NCBI GenBank assembly: GCA_031422335.1
Contig: JANOQW010000025.1
Span: 62,001 to 126,000, forward strand
Direction of reading: 5' to 3'
From: Methylotenera_A sp031422335
Lineage (GTDB): Bacteria; Pseudomonadota; Gammaproteobacteria; Burkholderiales; Methylophilaceae
Length of the DNA: 64,000 nt
The notes beneath the pieces are model-generated. The model made no database searches. It was not told the origin of the DNA and saw only the letters and a list, made by a program, of their open reading frames with translations. Shown one piece after another: positions 17,509 to 27,036 of the stretch (within the stretch, counting starts at the first letter, position 1; each line of letters begins with the position of its first letter). The position numbers and the translations under genes are program-made.

Positions 17509-19290
17509 ATGAGCAAATTTGCCAGCACAATACAACCCAAAACCAAACTCAATTTAGGTGATGTATTGCGCATGTTGGTCAACGATGGTCGGCTAGAAAA
17601 ATCACAAGCAGAAAAACTCTACAAAGACCGCAAGCAAGATGGCAGCAAACTGCACCCAATTGTGGTAATTGGCGAGCAAAAATGGAAAGATTTTAAGCCA
17701 CCGCACAAGGTGATGAACGCCGATTATTTATCGCGCTGGATGGCGACACAAGTGGCGCTAGAGTTTTACCATATTGACCCACTGAAGTTGGACTTTACTA
17801 CGGCTGCGCAAGTGGTGTCTAAAGCCTATGCTGAGCGGCTAAAAATTATGCCAATTTCCATTAAAAATGGTGTGGCAACGATTGCCACGGCGGAGCCTTT
17901 TCTAACTGACTGGATACCCGATTTAGAGCGTATTTTGGGCATGACTATTCAACTGGTGTTTTCTAACCCAGTTGAAATTAGCCGTTATTTGCCCGAGATT
18001 TACAGCCTCGCACATTCAATTAGCTCGGCCAATACGGCAAAAGCGGGCCAAATTGTCGGCGTGCAAAATTTTGAGCAATTGATTGAGCTGGGCAAAGATA
18101 AAAACCTAGATGCCAACGAGCAACACGTAGTAAATATTGTGGATTGGCTACTGAAATATGCATTTGAACAGCGTGCCAGTGATATTCACCTAGAACCGCG
18201 CCGTAACACTGGCACGATGAGATTCCGTATCGATGGCGTGCTGCATCAAGTTTACCAGCTACCCAGCAATATTATGAACGCCATCACCAGCCGCATTAAA
18301 TTGTTGGGGCGCATGGATATGGTAGAAAAGCGTCGGCCACAAGACGGCCGCATTAAAACGCTAAGTAACGATGGCACTGAAATTGAGTTACGTTTATCGA
18401 CCATGCCAACTGCCTTTGGCGAAAAGTTGGTGATGCGGATTTTTACGCCAGACGTGATTGTGCAAGATTTTATTCAGCTAGGTTTTAGCAAAAAACAAGC
18501 TGATTTATGGGCGCAATGGACAGCTGCCCCCAATGGCATTATTTTGGTGACTGGCCCAACTGGTTCAGGCAAAACGACGACGTTATATTCCACGCTAAAA
18601 CAGCTGGCCACGCCAGAAGTTAATGTGAGTACGGTGGAAGACCCAATTGAAATGGTTGAACCCGCCTTTAACCAAATGCAGGTGACGACGAATATTGGCC
18701 TGACCTTCGCTGATGGTATTCGCACATTGATGCGGCAAGACCCAGACATTATTATGGTGGGCGAGATTCGCGATATTGAAACAGCCGATATGGCGATTCA
18801 AGCGGCCTTGACTGGCCATTTGGTACTTTCTACACTGCACACTAATGACTCGCCTTCTGCGGTCACCAGGCTACTAGACTTGGGCGTGCCAGCTTATTTA
18901 ATCCACTCCTCAGTGTTAGGCATTATGGCGCAACGCTTGGTACGCACGCTGTGTGTGGTTTGCAAGGTGCCACATGAAATTACCGATGCAGAATGGGCAT
19001 CGATTACGCATCCATTTAAAGCTAAAAAACCTGATACGGTGATGAAAGCGGTGGGTTGTGTAGAGTGCCGAAATACGGGCTACAAAGGCCGTAGCGGTAT
19101 ATATGAAATGCTGACCATCACGCCAAAATTGCGCAAATTGATTACGCCCAATGCCGATTTAGCCCAGCTAAAGTTGCTGGCTTATCAAGAAGGCATGCAA
19201 CCACTAATGGTAAACGGTGCTGAAAAAGTCGCGGCTGGCACCACGACGATTGAAGAGTTGCTTAAAGTCGCACCGCCGCTAGATCAGTAA
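17509..19290 (+). CDS. GspE/PulE-type secretion ATPase (orphan)
   Basis: The 593-residue protein has an N-terminal GspE_N-like domain. The ATPase core follows with SDIHLEPRR, Walker A GPTGSGKTTTLYS (about residue 344-356), IIMVGEIRDIETA, TGHLVLSTLHTNDSPSA and the zinc motif CVVC...CVEC (about 482-517). It is a cousin of PilB and GspE, which energise pilin or pseudopilin polymerisation. A separate pilB lies at 56.6 kb, so this copy probably serves another system or an auxiliary pilus function. No other gsp genes are nearby. Confidence 0.88.
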   Translation: MSKFASTIQPKTKLNLGDVLRMLVNDGRLEKSQAEKLYKDRKQDGSKLHPIVVIGEQKWKDFKPPHKVMNADYLSRWMATQVALEFYHIDPLKLDFTTAAQVVSKAYAERLKIMPISIKNGVATIATAEPFLTDWIPDLERILGMTIQLVFSNPVEISRYLPEIYSLAHSISSANTAKAGQIVGVQNFEQLIELGKDKNLDANEQHVVNIVDWLLKYAFEQRASDIHLEPRRNTGTMRFRIDGVLHQVYQLPSNIMNAITSRIKLLGRMDMVEKRRPQDGRIKTLSNDGTEIELRLSTMPTAFGEKLVMRIFTPDVIVQDFIQLGFSKKQADLWAQWTAAPNGIILVTGPTGSGKTTTLYSTLKQLATPEVNVSTVEDPIEMVEPAFNQMQVTTNIGLTFADGIRTLMRQDPDIIMVGEIRDIETADMAIQAALTGHLVLSTLHTNDSPSAVTRLLDLGVPAYLIHSSVLGIMAQRLVRTLCVVCKVPHEITDAEWASITHPFKAKKPDTVMKAVGCVECRNTGYKGRSGIYEMLTITPKLRKLITPNADLAQLKLLAYQEGMQPLMVNGAEKVAAGTTTIEELLKVAPPLDQ

Positions 19291-19343
19291 TTAGGCTCAA
19301 TAGTTAGTTTCAATAATAAAAGCTATTAAAAATCGTTAAAAAC

Positions 19344-19391
19344 ACATGCCCTGCAACCCGCATGGATATTGGCTTTAAGAGCACATTATTT
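19344..19391. repeat. Hairpin repeat family, copy C
   Basis: ATGCCCTGCAACC leads into the inverted core CCGCATGGATATTGGC and ends AAGAGCACATTATTT. It lies between the convergent ends of the GspE-like gene and the PepSY protein gene. The core is in reverse orientation relative to copies A and B. Confidence 0.8.
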
Positions 19392-19410
19392 AAGAAATAT
19401 TGAATCAAAT

Positions 19411-20079
19411 TTATATCGATTGCATCGTAAATAACAAGGCTAAACCCACTGAGCTAGTCATTAAGCCTGCCATCACCAAACGCGATCTACGCATTTTTGT
19501 CCACAACAGCACGCCGGTAATACTTAACATTATTAGCGCACCTGCCAAGCTATCAATCAGCAAAATCCAGCCAATACTCATGCCCACGCCTTTGTGTAAA
19601 CGGCTTAGAAAAGCAAAACTATTCGCATCTTGCCTTTTCACAGTGACGAATTGATTGCCGACCAAATATTCCGCAGTCACTGAATATTGTGGCGTATGGA
19701 AATCCACTTTCCATAAAGCAGGCTGCTCTACTAACACACCGTTCCAAGTGACTTTTTTAGCTGGTTCTTCATCAGTTTTTAAAGGCGATTTTTTGATGCC
19801 TAGCTCAGCTTGTAGCCATGTGCTGAGCGCTTTGGCATTAGCTGGTCGTTGCGCTGGTAATTTAAGCTCGAAATCAGTTTTTTCATATTGCGCATAAGGC
19901 AGCTTTAATACATTGCGATGATTCAGCAATATACCCGATGCACCAAACAACAGCCCCAAAGCCGCACCCCACAGGCCAAGCCAGCCGTGGGTGTTGCGTA
20001 ACCAGCGTAAAAATGTGCCACGGCTGATTCGTTGCGATTGGTTTAACTTTAATGGGCTTGATGCTGTGCTTGCTGTCAT
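19411..20079 (-). CDS. PepSY-associated membrane protein
   Basis: The 222-residue protein has an N-terminal WLRNTHGWLGLWGAALGLLF helix, a periplasmic PepSY-like region (about residues 60-165) and C-terminal helices (GWILLIDSLAGALIMLSITG). These are hallmarks of the PepSY-TM/PiuB-like family found beside TonB receptors, sometimes linked to ferric-siderophore reduction. It is the last gene of the minus-strand unit following the siderophore-type receptor and the DUF4198 gene, so a role in the same uptake pathway is likely. Confidence 0.85.
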   Translation of the reverse strand: MTASTASSPLKLNQSQRISRGTFLRWLRNTHGWLGLWGAALGLLFGASGILLNHRNVLKLPYAQYEKTDFELKLPAQRPANAKALSTWLQAELGIKKSPLKTDEEPAKKVTWNGVLVEQPALWKVDFHTPQYSVTAEYLVGNQFVTVKRQDANSFAFLSRLHKGVGMSIGWILLIDSLAGALIMLSITGVLLWTKMRRSRLVMAGLMTSSVGLALLFTMQSI

Positions 20080-20121
20080 TTTTACTTTTTTATCTTTAAA
20101 GAACTACTTTTTAAGAAAAAA

Positions 20122-20784
20122 CTACTTTTTAAGCACAGAATACGTACTGACATGGCGAATATTATCGTAAGCATCACCTTGATAAGTACCTTTGTTAGCT
20201 TCTAAATATATCGATTCCAGCACATACAAGCCTGCCCATGGCATGTTAAAAGTGGCTTCGCCATTTTCATCCGCATCCAACTCTTGCAGCCATTGATTAG
20301 GCGCCATGACTTTCAGTTTTGCTTTACTAAGTGGCTTACCATTTAAATGAACACGCACTTTATTATTGCCTAATGGCACAATATCTAAAGCATGGCTGGT
20401 AGCCGCCTCTGCATTGCCTGTGCCAATACGCGCGTAATACATAGGCTTAGCAATGCCGTAGTTGTATTTGGTCATATCTTTCACCTTCATGCCTAATTCA
20501 TGTGCAATCACAGGCTGATTAATAGGCTGATTATTACTGCCTTCAACAGCAATAAAATCTGCCTCACGCTTGGTAGCAACCAAAGCTTTTTTATCTAGTG
20601 TCATGGCTTTTGGCGTCGCAATCGTATCTAGCCTACCACCTGTTTTTTCGCGCAAACCGCCTTCGTATTCGCCAAAGTAAAGTTTGGTTTGGCCATCGGC
20701 TTGCTCTAACCAAATAAAATGCGCTGACGCTGGTAATGAGATAAGCAATGCGGTGATTGCGCTTAATAGTTTGAGTTGTTTCAT
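20122..20784 (-). CDS. DUF4198-like periplasmic protein
   Basis: The 220-residue product begins with a clear signal peptide (LLSAITALLISLPASAHFIW). Then comes a beta-rich region with an LYFGEYEGGLRE start and a C-terminal domain (LNGKPLSKAKLKVMAP, NGEATFNMPWAGLYVLE). These fit the DUF4198 family that accompanies TonB-dependent receptors and metal uptake genes. The mature N-terminal His (AHFIW) is a typical, possibly metal-binding, feature of the family. It lies between the siderophore-type receptor and the PepSY protein. Confidence 0.82.
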   Translation of the reverse strand: MKQLKLLSAITALLISLPASAHFIWLEQADGQTKLYFGEYEGGLREKTGGRLDTIATPKAMTLDKKALVATKREADFIAVEGSNNQPINQPVIAHELGMKVKDMTKYNYGIAKPMYYARIGTGNAEAATSHALDIVPLGNNKVRVHLNGKPLSKAKLKVMAPNQWLQELDADENGEATFNMPWAGLYVLESIYLEANKGTYQGDAYDNIRHVSTYSVLKK

Positions 20785-20835
20785 GGTTTTTTCCTTAAGT
20801 ATTTAGTCAGTTATTTAAAATTCTAAAAACTAGCA

Positions 20836-20915
20836 ATTCCGTCATTCCCGCGAAAGCGGGAATCCATTTTAATAAAACACTTAGATGGATCCCCGCTTTC
20901 GCGAGGATGACGAAT
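20836..20915. repeat. Inverted REP-type pair (GTCATTCCCGCGAAAGCGGG family)
   Basis: The left arm (20836-20866) contains GTCATTCCCGCGAAAGCGGG. The right arm (20886-20915) is its near reverse complement, with a ~19 nt spacer. Each arm is itself a small hairpin. It lies between the receptor and the DUF4198 gene. Related pieces are at 23277-23289 (half site) and 37700-37733. Confidence 0.88.
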
Positions 20916-20978
20916 TTCGGTAATTTTGTTAAAAATTGAGCCTTACTTCGTTTCGTGCAAAGCTCTCAAATATTTAAA

Positions 20979-23132
20979 TTATTTAAAATCAAACTTTAAT
21001 GTTGCAAAAATGCTGCGCGGGTCACCGGGCAAGGCACCTGCAAAAGTTGGGCTGGTGTAATAGGTTTTATCGGTTAAATTGTTCATCACAATCGCCGCTT
21101 CCCATTTAGGCTGTTTGTAGCCAACTACTGCATTAAATACCGTGTATGAAGGTATTTCGAATAAATTCAACTGATCTGCATATGATTCGCCTTTATGCAC
21201 CGCACCAATACCAAAGCTTACGCCTTGTGCAAGGCCAGATTGAATTTGGTAATTACTCCACAAGCTAAATATCTTTTCACTCACCGCCGTGGGCACCTTG
21301 CCATATACGCTTCTATTTACAACGCCAAATACTGCGGCACTGGCTACATTACGTGACTTATTTTCTGCATCCATAAACACTGCATTACCAGTCAGCTTCC
21401 AGCCCTGCATAGGGAATAACTCCGTCTCAAACTCAATCCCTTTGGTTTCATCTTTACCATCAGGCGTAGATACGGCAGAGCCAAATAGCGTAATAAAGTA
21501 GTCTTCGCGCTTAGTTTTAAATAGCGCTACGTTTAAATGGGCTTTGTCTTCAAAAAATGAAGTTTTTGCGCCGACTTCAACTTGCTCTGAAGTTTCAGGT
21601 TTAAGTGCTAAGCGTGTAGCCTCGGTGGCTAGGTTAAAAAAACCGCCTTCGCTATAGCCTGTGTAAAATGCCAATTGACTATTAGGTTGATACACCGCCC
21701 CAATAGAGCCAGAAAAAACGTTGCTGGTTTCATCAACTTCACGGTACACATTGCTTTGTATGCCTTTATCTTCAAAGCTAACACGGTCGTTACGTAAACC
21801 AACCCGCACTTTAACTTGCTCAGTCAACTCAATTTGATCTTGTGCATAAAATGAAACCGTATCGCTTTTAATTTTGCGGTCAAAACTAGGCGTAGCCACC
21901 AAGCCTGCCAACGATGTTTCAGTTATTATGGGATTATTGACGTTTGCAATGGCGGGTAACGCGTAATCAATACGACGAGTATCTGCATCGGTTTTATTAA
22001 ACTCTAAGCCACCAAGCAATGTGTGCTTAATTGCACCGGTATTCACCTTCCAGGTCACTTCATTTTGAAAGGTTGTGTATCGTGCCTCGTCAAACTGCTG
22101 ACGCACATTTCGCGCAAAACTGTTAGTGGCAGAAATATTACCCACCGCATTTCTTAATAAGTACAAATCGCGCTGGTCGTTAGTTAGCGCAGTACGCAAA
22201 CTTACATTATCTGTAATTTTCCAATTGTGATTCACATTAATACGCGTAATTTTTTGATCGGTGTCGTTAAACGGCGTGTAATAACGTGTATCGTCATCGA
22301 CATTTGCAATTTTGCCTGTGTTATCAAACACAATGCCGTAGTTATCTGGCTTAATTTTGATGCTACGGCGATCAATATCAATCGTTACCGTTTTATCATC
22401 GTCATAATTCCAGCGAATACTAGGCGTAAATTCGGTAATATCGCGACTTAAACCACGATAACCATCTGTGTGCTCAGAATCCACGATCAAACGGCCTGCC
22501 ACGCCATCGGCAATCTTACCTGTTAAATCGACAAAACCATTGAACGTGCCAAAACTGCCAAATGTTGTACCAACAGACAAAGCTGTTTTATCTTGCGGCT
22601 GCTTGCTGAGCACATTAATGGTGCCGCCTGGACCGACAGGACCAAACAAGGCAGAGCCTGGGCCTTTTAATACCTCAATGCGCTCGATATCGTACATAGT
22701 ACGAAAGTAATTATTTTGCGCGGTACCATCTGGCATGGTGTCACGCAAAAAGCTTAAAGATAGGCCGCGTGAGTTAAAGCTATCGCCAAAGCCATAACCA
22801 CCACCCAATTGCGGCTGCACGCCAGGCGAATTGGCAATCATCGCTTGATTCATGTCGCGTATGCCTTGCTCTTCTAGCATCTCTGATGTAACTACTGACA
22901 CGCTGGCAGGAATATCGCGCAATGGCGTGTCCGTTTTACTGCCAGAATAAACTTCATCATTTGGCGTGGCTTGTTTAATGCGATTTTGTTGCACCGAAAC
23001 TTCTGGCAAAGACTCAGCGTCTGTCTCTGCAACTTTCTGCTCTTCTGCTAGCGCACCACCCGCTTGCACAGCCAACAATACTGCCAAATAAATCGATTTT
23101 TTACGAAAACTGTTTTTATAAAAACCATGCAC
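20979..23132 (-). CDS. TonB-dependent siderophore-type outer-membrane receptor
   Basis: The 717-residue protein starts at a GTG preceded by GGGGGAG. A signal peptide (SIYLAVLLAVQAGGALA) is followed by a plug domain (DTPLRDIPASVSVVTSEML, SFNSRGLSLSFLRD, IERIEVLKGPGSALFGPVGP) and a 22-strand barrel. The protein ends in LKFDFK with a terminal aromatic. The plug details match the siderophore receptor subfamily, but the ligand is not evident. A perfect Fur-like palindrome and a direct-repeat leader motif lie upstream. The DUF4198 and PepSY genes follow. Confidence 0.93.
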   Translation of the reverse strand: MHGFYKNSFRKKSIYLAVLLAVQAGGALAEEQKVAETDAESLPEVSVQQNRIKQATPNDEVYSGSKTDTPLRDIPASVSVVTSEMLEEQGIRDMNQAMIANSPGVQPQLGGGYGFGDSFNSRGLSLSFLRDTMPDGTAQNNYFRTMYDIERIEVLKGPGSALFGPVGPGGTINVLSKQPQDKTALSVGTTFGSFGTFNGFVDLTGKIADGVAGRLIVDSEHTDGYRGLSRDITEFTPSIRWNYDDDKTVTIDIDRRSIKIKPDNYGIVFDNTGKIANVDDDTRYYTPFNDTDQKITRINVNHNWKITDNVSLRTALTNDQRDLYLLRNAVGNISATNSFARNVRQQFDEARYTTFQNEVTWKVNTGAIKHTLLGGLEFNKTDADTRRIDYALPAIANVNNPIITETSLAGLVATPSFDRKIKSDTVSFYAQDQIELTEQVKVRVGLRNDRVSFEDKGIQSNVYREVDETSNVFSGSIGAVYQPNSQLAFYTGYSEGGFFNLATEATRLALKPETSEQVEVGAKTSFFEDKAHLNVALFKTKREDYFITLFGSAVSTPDGKDETKGIEFETELFPMQGWKLTGNAVFMDAENKSRNVASAAVFGVVNRSVYGKVPTAVSEKIFSLWSNYQIQSGLAQGVSFGIGAVHKGESYADQLNLFEIPSYTVFNAVVGYKQPKWEAAIVMNNLTDKTYYTSPTFAGALPGDPRSIFATLKFDFK

Positions 23133-23170
23133 GGTAAAACTCCCCCAATAAATAAATGCTAAGTAACTAT

Positions 23171-23198
23171 TGGCTACAGGAGTGATACTCGTTGGCTA
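23171..23198 (-). promoter_or_regulatory. Direct-repeat leader motif upstream of siderophore-type receptor
   Basis: On the plus strand this reads TGGCTACAGGAG...ACTCGTTGGCTA, two TGGCTA copies with starts 22 bp apart, 38-66 nt upstream of the GTG. It is about 80% identical to the leader of the second receptor (26939-26970). Confidence 0.55.
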
Positions 23199-23230
23199 TT
23201 AAGTCGATGAAATAATTTGATCAATCAAAA

Positions 23231-23263
23231 TTATGTTAATGATAACCATTATCATTAACATAA
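23231..23263. promoter_or_regulatory. Fur-box-like palindrome
   Basis: Perfect 15-bp arms TTATGTTAATGATAA / TTATCATTAACATAA are separated by CCA. The centre contains AATGATAACCATTATCATT, close to the Fur consensus GATAATGATAATCATTATC. It lies about 100 nt upstream of the siderophore-type receptor start, so iron repression is inferred. Confidence 0.85.
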
Positions 23264-23320
23264 TCAAGCCAAAACCCGTCATTCCCGCATACGATTTGTA
23301 GATATAAATATTCTAAAGAT

Positions 23321-23364
23321 ATGTGCTCTGCAACCCACATGGATATTGGCCTGCAGGCTTGCAC
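23321..23364. repeat. Hairpin repeat family, copy D
   Basis: ATGTGCTCTGCAACCC leads into core ACATGGATATTGGCC and then CTGCAGGC. The core is in reverse orientation. The right flank diverges from the ATCTATTT seen in other copies. It lies 3' of the DUF6607-like gene. Confidence 0.75.
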
Positions 23365-23399
23365 TGGAATGCTTCAGTCCAGTGGCATGTTTTTAAAAT

Positions 23400-24590
23400 T
23401 CAATAACGCGTGTTTACAGCATCACCTTCTTTTGCTAAATAATCTGCTACTGTTTTTTTAGCAAATTTGGCCATTTCTTCAGGGGTTTGTTGCGTGCCCA
23501 TGTTTAACTCTTGCGCATAGTTAAATGGCACAACATACAAACCGTCTTTATCGGCAGGGGCGCGCAAACGAATAGACTTGTTAGGTTGACTTAAATTTGT
23601 CCATTGTTGGCGTATTTCGCGCCAAAAAGGTTCGGTATTTTTAAGGTAAGTGTCACCCAGCGCAAAGTCGTAACCTTTAATGCGCTCATAACGGTTAAAG
23701 CCCATTTCACGCGCAATCACAGGGTTTGTCGCATTGGGTTTTACCTGTTTGCTGTCTTTATCCAGCGCCACTTTATTATTTTGCTGCTCGTGCACCCAGC
23801 CTGTTGGCAAGATAATATGGCGGTTACTACCCAGTAACACTTGGTAATCGTCGCGCACCGTGTATTCGCGGCGGGGCAACGGGCGCCAAGCATCTTGATT
23901 GTTCCAACTTGAGAAGTTGCCAAAATGCTGCCAACTAGTCACGCCACCATAACGTGGTGAATCATCCACTTGATACACTGTTTGTGACCAAGCGTCTTTT
24001 TGTTGCGCGGCAGGAACGGCCTCGGCAAGCCATGTACCATGCCCTTTAAAAACCAATACCTGTTTGGGTTGAAATTGCCAATCTTGCCGCCAATGCTTGG
24101 TCACCATAGCCGGATTCAGCTTGCCATCAGCATTTACAGTTTGCATGACTAAAATATGTTGCAAGGAGATAAACTCACCTTTATCTTCAAGTACATACAC
24201 TTTCTCGGTCGCCCAACTTTGGTAAGGCGCTATTGGTTTGTAATTCCCCGTAAACCCCGCCACTTCGATAAAATCAAAGCTCACTTTGTACTCGCCCACC
24301 ATGGCTAAAATCGCGCGTCTATCACGCTCTAAATTGCTAATGCCAACTTCTTGTAGCTTTAACCATGCAGGGCTTGGCTGCGTATCCAGCGTCACTGGCA
24401 CGCCCTTAGATGATCCGCCACGCGGCTTTAAATCTGTGCTATCGGTAAAATTCCACGCAAATGTGTATTGTCTTTCTGCAGTTGCGGCTTGATGACCGCT
24501 ATTGCCTGTTATGTCATCTGGCTGCGCTACTACAATTGGGGCAGTCAAACTCAATGCCATGGCTGCATATATAAATAGGGGTCTTAACAT
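23400..24590 (-). CDS. DUF6607-like secreted protein
   Basis: The 396-residue protein has an N-terminal signal peptide (LFIYAAMALSLTAPIVVA). The mature part is rich in Trp and Tyr, with segments such as YTFAWNFTDSTDLKPRGG, WQHFGNFSSWNNQDAW and ALGDTYLKNTEPFWREIR. I recognise it as resembling the DUF6607 family, which is often found beside TonB-dependent haem or iron receptors; no function is established. It starts 25 nt downstream of the broken haemoglobin-type receptor and is probably in its operon. The family name is moderately certain. Confidence 0.72.
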   Translation of the reverse strand: MLRPLFIYAAMALSLTAPIVVAQPDDITGNSGHQAATAERQYTFAWNFTDSTDLKPRGGSSKGVPVTLDTQPSPAWLKLQEVGISNLERDRRAILAMVGEYKVSFDFIEVAGFTGNYKPIAPYQSWATEKVYVLEDKGEFISLQHILVMQTVNADGKLNPAMVTKHWRQDWQFQPKQVLVFKGHGTWLAEAVPAAQQKDAWSQTVYQVDDSPRYGGVTSWQHFGNFSSWNNQDAWRPLPRREYTVRDDYQVLLGSNRHIILPTGWVHEQQNNKVALDKDSKQVKPNATNPVIAREMGFNRYERIKGYDFALGDTYLKNTEPFWREIRQQWTNLSQPNKSIRLRAPADKDGLYVVPFNYAQELNMGTQQTPEEMAKFAKKTVADYLAKEGDAVNTRY

Positions 24591-24615
24591 GTTTAATCCT
24601 TAAAAAAATGACTAC

Positions 24616-26916
24616 CTAAAATTGATAACTAAAACTGGCGGAAAGGTTTCTGCCAGGCTGGGAATAAAAATCAACGCCCACTGGGTTGATTGCATCGGCT
24701 TGACGAATATCACTCCACAAATAATATTTTTTATCCAACAAATTATTTAAAGCCACATTCAACTGTGCATCTTTAAATGGCTTCCACCACGCGGCAAGAT
24801 TCACAACGCTGTAGCCTGCAGGCTTATAGTGGTCACCGTTAGTTTCATCGACACGACTCACTGCGCGCGTACTGCGTACACGCGCCTCTGCGCCCCACTC
24901 ACCCATATCACGCTGCAGGCCAATACTGAGGCGAGCAGGTTCAATACTATTCAGCGGTTGATTGTCTGACTCATTTTGACCGTGCGTGTAAGCAATCGCA
25001 CCATCTAAGCGCCAGCCGCTGGCAAAATCCCATTGCGAACGCGCTTCTGCGCCATAGATGCGCACGCGCGAAATATTGTCATTGATAAAGGTATTGGCAA
25101 CACCACTGATACAACGTGCGTCTGCGGGACAAGTCAGTGCAATATTTTCGATGAAATCTTGATAGTGATTATCGTAAACAGACACTTGACCATGCACATC
25201 GGCCGCTTGCCAGCGTGTGCCAAGCTCTAAGCCAACACTGGTTTCTGGCTTAAGATTGGTGTTAGGGCTAATGGCATATTGCTGTACTGCATTGCGGAAA
25301 GAACCATTCACCTCATTATAATTAGGTGCTCTAAAACCAGTGGCTAATTGACTATAGAGTGACCACACGGGATCTAGCTTCCAGATAGCGCCAAACTTAG
25401 GCGAGAAACGGGACTCTTTTTTGTCTTCAACCGTGCGATTATTGGCTGTAAGCGTCCTTTGAAACAGGCTATCTACTTGTGGTTCCAGTTCACGTCTGTC
25501 ATAACGAATGGCGGGAATAAGGCTTAACCGATTATCCATCTAGCCCGTAATCTCATCTTGAACATAAATCCCCAGAGTATCGGTAGTGCCTTTAGGGAAA
25601 TCTCTCACGGGGTATGTATCTCCCGCTAAAGTATTGCTCACTGTGCCTGTGGTTAAGTTATAACGGGTTAAATTGCGAATTTCAGTCGTTTTTAATCTTG
25701 AAAAATCCAAGCCATAAGTAAACAAATGGTTTTGCTGGAATAAAGTAGTGGCCGAATTGAATAATATATTGGCACCATAGCTTTCCTGCGTCATATCAAA
25801 ACTTTGGTCAATCAGACACTGATTGGCGCCTGCTGTCACTGCAGAGCAGGTTGCCGTTGTATTGCTACGGGCTTGCAAATTGTCGTTGCTGGTTTGCGCC
25901 ACTTGTCTAAACAGTTTTAGATTGAGTGCATCATAAAAACTATTCTGCGGTGTATGTTGCCACTCTACGCTAGCGCGCCAGCGATCACTTTCATCCTCTC
26001 CTGTCATCGCAGTCACCCTGGGCAAATTACTGGTGAGCCGCTTCACATCGACCTCGGCTTCCTGGTTACGCCCTTCCAACGTCATTGTCACTTTGTGATC
26101 ATCCGCAGGGCGAACAATTACTTTGGCAATGGCGCCATCGTCGGTGATGTCTTGCGGATTAGGCTTACTACGGAAGCGGCTAGTGCCGCCATCATTACCA
26201 CGATTGTCTAGCTGATTTGCTTGCGTATGGGTATAACCCAACATTAACTCGACTTTATCACCTCGCCACGCACCTAATAAGCTATTCGTGACCCCGTCGT
26301 TTTCGCCCGTAAAGCCAAAACGATATACAGCACCATGATCGTTGCCAGCCTTGATAATATCTTGCGGATTCAGCGTAACATAGCCAACCACACCGCCAAG
26401 CGCATCAGACCCATAAAGCGTAGATGCCGAGCCGCGCAATATCTCAACTTGCTTCAAAAAATCTTGAGAAACTGTGAGTGGGCCGCTAAATGTAAAGTTG
26501 GTAGGGCCACCGCTATCATAGACATCGGGCAGACGTACGCCATCCACCATTTGAATAATGCGGTTATCTTCCAACCCGCGAATATTCAGTCGAGTTGCGC
26601 CAAATCGACGCAAATCTCGTGCGAACGTCACATCAGGCTGGTCTTTAAACAAATCCGCTTCATCCACCCCTATTTTGCGCTGAATGGTTTGTTGATCAAT
26701 CACGGTAATGGTGGCGGGCACTTGGTCAACGGCTGTTTCTTTGCGCGTTGCCGTTACCGTTACCTCTGGCAATGCGTCAGCGGATTGTGCGACAGGTTGA
26801 GCCGCATTGGATGATTGAGATTTCTCTTGGGCGTGGGCTTGCATGGACTGGCTGGCCGCATTCAATGCGAACATCACAGCCACAGCAATACGTTTTCTAG
26901 ATAAATACAACACCAT
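24616..26916 (-). pseudogene. TonB-dependent haemoglobin/transferrin-type receptor interrupted by an in-frame TAG
   Basis: Both halves are in the same frame. The upstream half (458 residues) has a signal peptide, a plug (ALPEVTVTATRKETAVDQVP, RLNIRGLEDNRIIQMVDGVR, VEILRGSASTLYGSDALGG) and early barrel strands up to YVQDEITG. A single TAG (25540-25542) follows. Reading resumes immediately with MDNRLSLIPAIRYDRRELEP and continues to a proper barrel terminus (RNLSASFSYQF). Joined length would be about 766 residues, normal for the family. No frame change or missing segment is visible, so this looks like one point mutation, a sequencing error, or suppression. Confidence 0.88.
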
Positions 26917-26938
26917 GTGAACTCCTGTTTTAATTCGC

Positions 26939-26970
26939 TGGCTACAGAAGAAACACTCGTTGGCTGGCTA
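26939..26970 (-). promoter_or_regulatory. Direct-repeat leader motif upstream of haemoglobin-type receptor
   Basis: TGGCTACAGAAGAAACACTC and then GTTGGCTGGCTA on the plus strand give two TGGCT copies 22 bp apart, 22-54 nt upstream of the receptor start. It matches the element at 23171-23198. Confidence 0.55.
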
Positions 26971-27036
26971 CATGAATAAAATAACGACAAGCTAGAGAGC
27001 AGATACCCTCTAGCCAATGCAAAAAAGATAAATGAA

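Noticed and set aside
20836..20915. Reading the inverted REP pair as a rho-independent terminator
   Set aside because: There is no T-tract after the stem in either direction, and the same unit occurs elsewhere as a repeat.
24616..25539. Independent gene for the second half of the haemoglobin-type receptor
   Set aside because: It lacks a signal peptide and plug and begins mid-barrel in the same frame directly after a TAG, so it is the continuation of one broken gene.
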